Assembly: GCA_025454675.1 (NCBI GenBank)
Contig: JALONZ010000083.1
Coordinates: 1-7,993, forward strand
Direction: 5' to 3'
Length of the DNA stretch: 7,993 nucleotides
DNA from: Anaerolineae bacterium
Lineage (GTDB): Bacteria; Chloroflexota; Anaerolineae; Aggregatilineales; Phototrophicaceae
Shown here: positions 6,170-7,993 of the stretch, in pieces
Layout of the letters: every line of letters begins with the position of its first letter
Position numbering within the stretch: the first letter of the stretch is position 1
The notes under the pieces: model-generated
What the model was told of the DNA's origin: nothing
Databases searched by the model: none
The model's input: the letters and a program-made list of their open reading frames with translations, nothing else
Made by a program: the position numbers and the translations under genes

Positions 6170-6178
6170 TGTTATAAT
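6170..6178 (+). promoter_or_regulatory. Extended -10 promoter element of the P450 gene
   Basis: TGTTATAAT is a perfect extended -10 sequence, 30 bp before the chosen ATG. The -35 region is weak (CGGTTT at the 17-bp position). The predicted transcript start near 6185 leaves a short leader holding the ribosome binding site. Confidence 0.65.
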
Positions 6179-6195
6179 CGTTTGTAGATAACAAC

Positions 6196-6205
6196 AAAGT
6201 GAGGG
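6196..6205 (+). promoter_or_regulatory. Ribosome binding site of the P450 gene
   Basis: AAAGTGAGGG is the only Shine-Dalgarno-like sequence here. It contains the GTG at 6199 that would give the longest reading frame, so that codon is unlikely to be the start. ATG 6208 lies 2 bases downstream and ATG 6217 lies 11 bases downstream. Neither spacing is ideal. Confidence 0.5.
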
Positions 6206-6207
6206 AT

Positions 6208-7611
6208 ATGACGCAAATGATACCAGGTCCAAAAGGAAAATTTTTGACGGGTAATTTGAATGATATGCGCCAAGATTTTTTGCAATTTTTGGTGGATACC
6301 GACCGTGACTATGGTCCCGTATCGCAAATTAGCGCGGGTCCTGTGAAAATGGTCATCCTATCCAACCCCGATGATATTGCGGATGTGTTGGTCAAGCGTG
6401 CCGACCTATTTTATAAGACTAAAAGCACCAAACGCCTGCTAAATACCCTATTAGGTGATGGGCTGGTCTCGTTAGAAGGCGCAGACCACAAACGGCATCG
6501 GCTCATCATGCAACCCTCATTTCATGCGCGTCAGGTGGTCAATTATACACAAGTGATTAACGATTACACCAAGTCGTGGCTCAAATGGCGCAAAACAGGC
6601 GAAACATTAGATATTGTGCCATCATTTGCCGATTTGTTATTGGATATTGTCATCGGGACGTTCTTCTCCACAACACTCACACAAACCCCAGCCATCCGCA
6701 CCGCCATGCAATCCTTCAGCCGCGCCTTAGATTTACAAATTCGTAGCCCTATCCCCCTCCCCAAATGGCTACCGACTAACCTGAATCGCACTGTGGCAGA
6801 TGCCCTACAAAAACTGGATACGATTGTCTATTCCTTGCTCAAAGAACGGCGCGAGATGAAAACACCGCCCGATGATTTGCTCACGGGTCTAATTTATGCG
6901 ACTGATGAGGACGGCAAACCACTCACCGATAAAGAAATTCGGGATGAAATTGCCACCATCTTCTTCGCAGGCTATGAGACCACCACCACCAATCTGTCAT
7001 GGATTTTTTATCTACTCGCCAAAAATCCACAAGTTGCCGATAAACTACGGGCAGAATTTGCCCAAACCGATATCAATGTCACCACCTCGCGTAAGCAACT
7101 GCCCTATTTGGATGCGGTGATGAAAGAGGTGTTGCGCCTGTATCCCGCCGCATGGTTATTTGACCGCGAACCCATTGAAGATGTCACGCTAGGGGGATAT
7201 ACCATCAAAAAGGGGCAGACGCTTTATATCAGCCCATATGTTGTTCAACGCAAAACCGAATATTTTGAAAATCCGACAGACTTCAACCCAGACCGCTTTT
7301 TGCAACCAGCCAATAAAGAACTCCCACATTTTGCTTATTTTCCATTTGGCGGGGGTCCGCGTGTGTGTATTGGTCAATCCTTTGCACAACATACCACCAC
7401 GCTCATCTTGATGGCGATATTGCCCCGTTTGCAATTTGAACTCATGCCCAATCAAACCATTATTCCCGCCGCATCTGCGACCATCGTCCCTAAACATGGA
7501 GTCATGATGCGGGTTAATTTATTATCATATTGTGGATATGACCAGCGGAAGCATCTTACCCCAAAATGTATTATCTCATGCGGGGGCGGCGGCACGCAAA
7601 GCCCCCAGTAA
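6208..7611 (+). CDS. Cytochrome P450 with an aberrant C-terminus
   Basis: A haem-thiolate monooxygenase that would insert one oxygen atom from O2 into an organic substrate with an external electron donor. Substrate is unknown and no ferredoxin or reductase gene is nearby. All family landmarks are present (numbering from ATG 6208). These are the proline-rich start PGPKG (6-10), the C-helix HKRHR (94-98, His replacing the common Trp), the I-helix oxygen-binding AGYETT (254-259), and the K-helix ExxR with E307 and R310. FNPDRF (359-364) corresponds to the PERF-type motif. The haem loop is FPFGGGPRVCIG (378-389), with C387 the iron ligand. It has no membrane anchor and looks like a soluble bacterial P450 of the CYP102/CYP110-like kind. 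The normal end would be near MMRVNL (433-438). The remaining 29 residues, with three Cys and a run of Gly, are unlike the family and appear to be out-of-frame reading of the next gene. Catalysis may still be intact, because the extra tail follows the fold. Confidence 0.92.
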   Translation: MTQMIPGPKGKFLTGNLNDMRQDFLQFLVDTDRDYGPVSQISAGPVKMVILSNPDDIADVLVKRADLFYKTKSTKRLLNTLLGDGLVSLEGADHKRHRLIMQPSFHARQVVNYTQVINDYTKSWLKWRKTGETLDIVPSFADLLLDIVIGTFFSTTLTQTPAIRTAMQSFSRALDLQIRSPIPLPKWLPTNLNRTVADALQKLDTIVYSLLKERREMKTPPDDLLTGLIYATDEDGKPLTDKEIRDEIATIFFAGYETTTTNLSWIFYLLAKNPQVADKLRAEFAQTDINVTTSRKQLPYLDAVMKEVLRLYPAAWLFDREPIEDVTLGGYTIKKGQTLYISPYVVQRKTEYFENPTDFNPDRFLQPANKELPHFAYFPFGGGPRVCIGQSFAQHTTTLILMAILPRLQFELMPNQTIIPAASATIVPKHGVMMRVNLLSYCGYDQRKHLTPKCIISCGGGGTQSPQ

Positions 7612-7777
7612 TATTGGAACAATTATTATCGTGGGACCCAGCACATTTTTACGCACCTTTTTCAGTTTTTTCAAACGGATGTATGGCATGTTGAATCCTC
7701 AGCAAGAACAACACTTACACATGGTCGCCACATTGGGCGAAGCATATGACATATTAAATAAGGCTGAATTAAAATAG
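7520..7777 (+). pseudogene. Truncated STAS/SpoIIAA-like protein, N-terminal half missing
   Basis: In the +2 frame, overlapping the P450 tail, an open stretch reads HIVDMTSGSILPQNVLSHAG from 7526, then IIIVGPSTFLRTFFSFFKRM, and ends with MVATLGEAYDILNKAELK. This looks like the C-terminal 80 or so residues of small (about 130-140 residue) STAS/SpoIIAA-like proteins that I associate with Chloroflexota. Their pattern is a VDM strand and helix, then an (I/V)VG strand, an FK+(I/M)Y helix and a final T.xEA..IL. The assignment is from memory. The usual first 50 or so residues have no place: a TGA at 7505 closes the frame, and before it lies P450 coding sequence. No ribosome binding site precedes GTG 7532 or ATG 7538. 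I read it as a gene remnant left by a deletion. A short functional protein of 81 residues from GTG 7532, or a frameshift fusion to the P450, is less likely. The stop codon lies in the terminator stem. Confidence 0.55.
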
Positions 7778-7806
7778 CCGTGAGGAATCCCCTCACGGCT
7801 AAAAAT
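7775..7806. terminator. Terminator hairpin between convergent genes
   Basis: TAGCCGTGAGG (7775-7785) pairs perfectly with CCTCACGGCTA (7791-7801) around the loop AATCC, an 11-bp GC-rich stem. On the - strand it is followed at once by TTTT and more A/T, so it is a good terminator for the - strand gene ending at 7808. On the + strand AAAAA precedes TTTT, a weaker arrangement that may still stop transcripts from the P450 side. Confidence 0.85.
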
Positions 7807-7807
7807 T

Positions 7808-7993
7808 TTAGATTGCGATTTTACGATGCGATTCGACCCAATCCACAACCGAATTTTCCAGTTGTTCAAAATCATCAAGGATGAATAACTTGTTGTGCAT
7901 GGCACGCGGGCTTGGGATAATCCGTTCAAATTCGTCTAATGAGTACGGCACACGCGCCACCTCATCCGAATAGGCTTTGTGCATCTCGCCATA
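7808..7993 (-). CDS. C-terminal end of an unrecognised protein (partial)
   Basis: Reading the - strand from the right edge, a frame stays open for 61 codons to a TAA at 7810-7808, six bases before a terminator hairpin. The peptide runs YGEMHKAYSDEVARVPYSLD, then EFERIIPSPRAMHNKLFILD, and ends DFEQLENSVVDWVESHRKIAI. It has the mixed, amphipathic, acidic composition of a real soluble protein, and the codon choice matches the neighbours. The position beside a terminator also supports it. The start and most of the protein lie outside the window. I do not recognise the family, and no motif allows a function to be assigned. Confidence 0.7.
   Translation of the reverse strand, partial: YGEMHKAYSDEVARVPYSLDEFERIIPSPRAMHNKLFILDDFEQLENSVVDWVESHRKIAI

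Noticed and set aside
7699..7929. 76-residue - strand frame at the right edge
   Set aside because: It overlaps both the STAS-like remnant and the better-supported partial - strand gene at 7808-7993 in another frame, and it passes through the terminator hairpin.

Overview
The window looks like chromosomal DNA of a Chloroflexota bacterium, probably Anaerolineae-like. This is inferred from protein style, not from a marker gene. The pointers are a secreted protein ending in an Ig-like domain and a Pro/Thr-rich tail, a STAS/SpoIIAA-like fragment of a type I associate with that phylum, and a large TIR/NB-ARC/TPR protein of the kind common in filamentous, multicellular bacteria. There is no rRNA, tRNA, CRISPR array, transposase or integrase.

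Layout. (1) 2-640 (+): the 3' part of a gene for an extracytoplasmic protein, possibly the C-terminus of a class A penicillin-binding protein. (2) 661-697: a strong bidirectional terminator. (3) 704-3424 (-): a single-gene TIR/NB-ARC/TPR STAND NTPase of 906 residues. It has its own extended -10 promoter, a good ribosome binding site and a 20-bp near-perfect palindrome over the expected transcription start. (4) 3585-4196 (+): an RluE-type 23S rRNA pseudouridine synthase, divergent from the STAND gene. (5) 4171-5043 (-): an MgtC/SapB family membrane protein whose 3' end overlaps the 3' end of rluE by 26 bp. (6) 5120-5740 (-): a DUF1003 membrane protein, possibly co-transcribed with the MgtC gene. 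(7) 5741-6207: a gap of about 440 bp with several inverted repeats that could fold into one multi-helix element, plus the P450 promoter. (8) 6208-7611 (+): a cytochrome P450 whose last 29 or so codons do not belong to the family. (9) 7520-7777 (+, other frame): the C-terminal part of a STAS/SpoIIAA-like protein lacking its N-terminal half, butted against the P450 3' end. (10) 7775-7801: a terminator hairpin. (11) 7808-7993 (-): the C-terminal 61 codons of an unrecognised gene running off the window.

The genes do not form one pathway. The most notable items are the solitary STAND protein with its operator-like palindrome (probably immunity or regulated cell death), the P450/STAS-like junction, which looks like a deletion scar, and the unexplained structured gap at 5833-6099. 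Most other content is ordinary housekeeping or membrane-protein genes.
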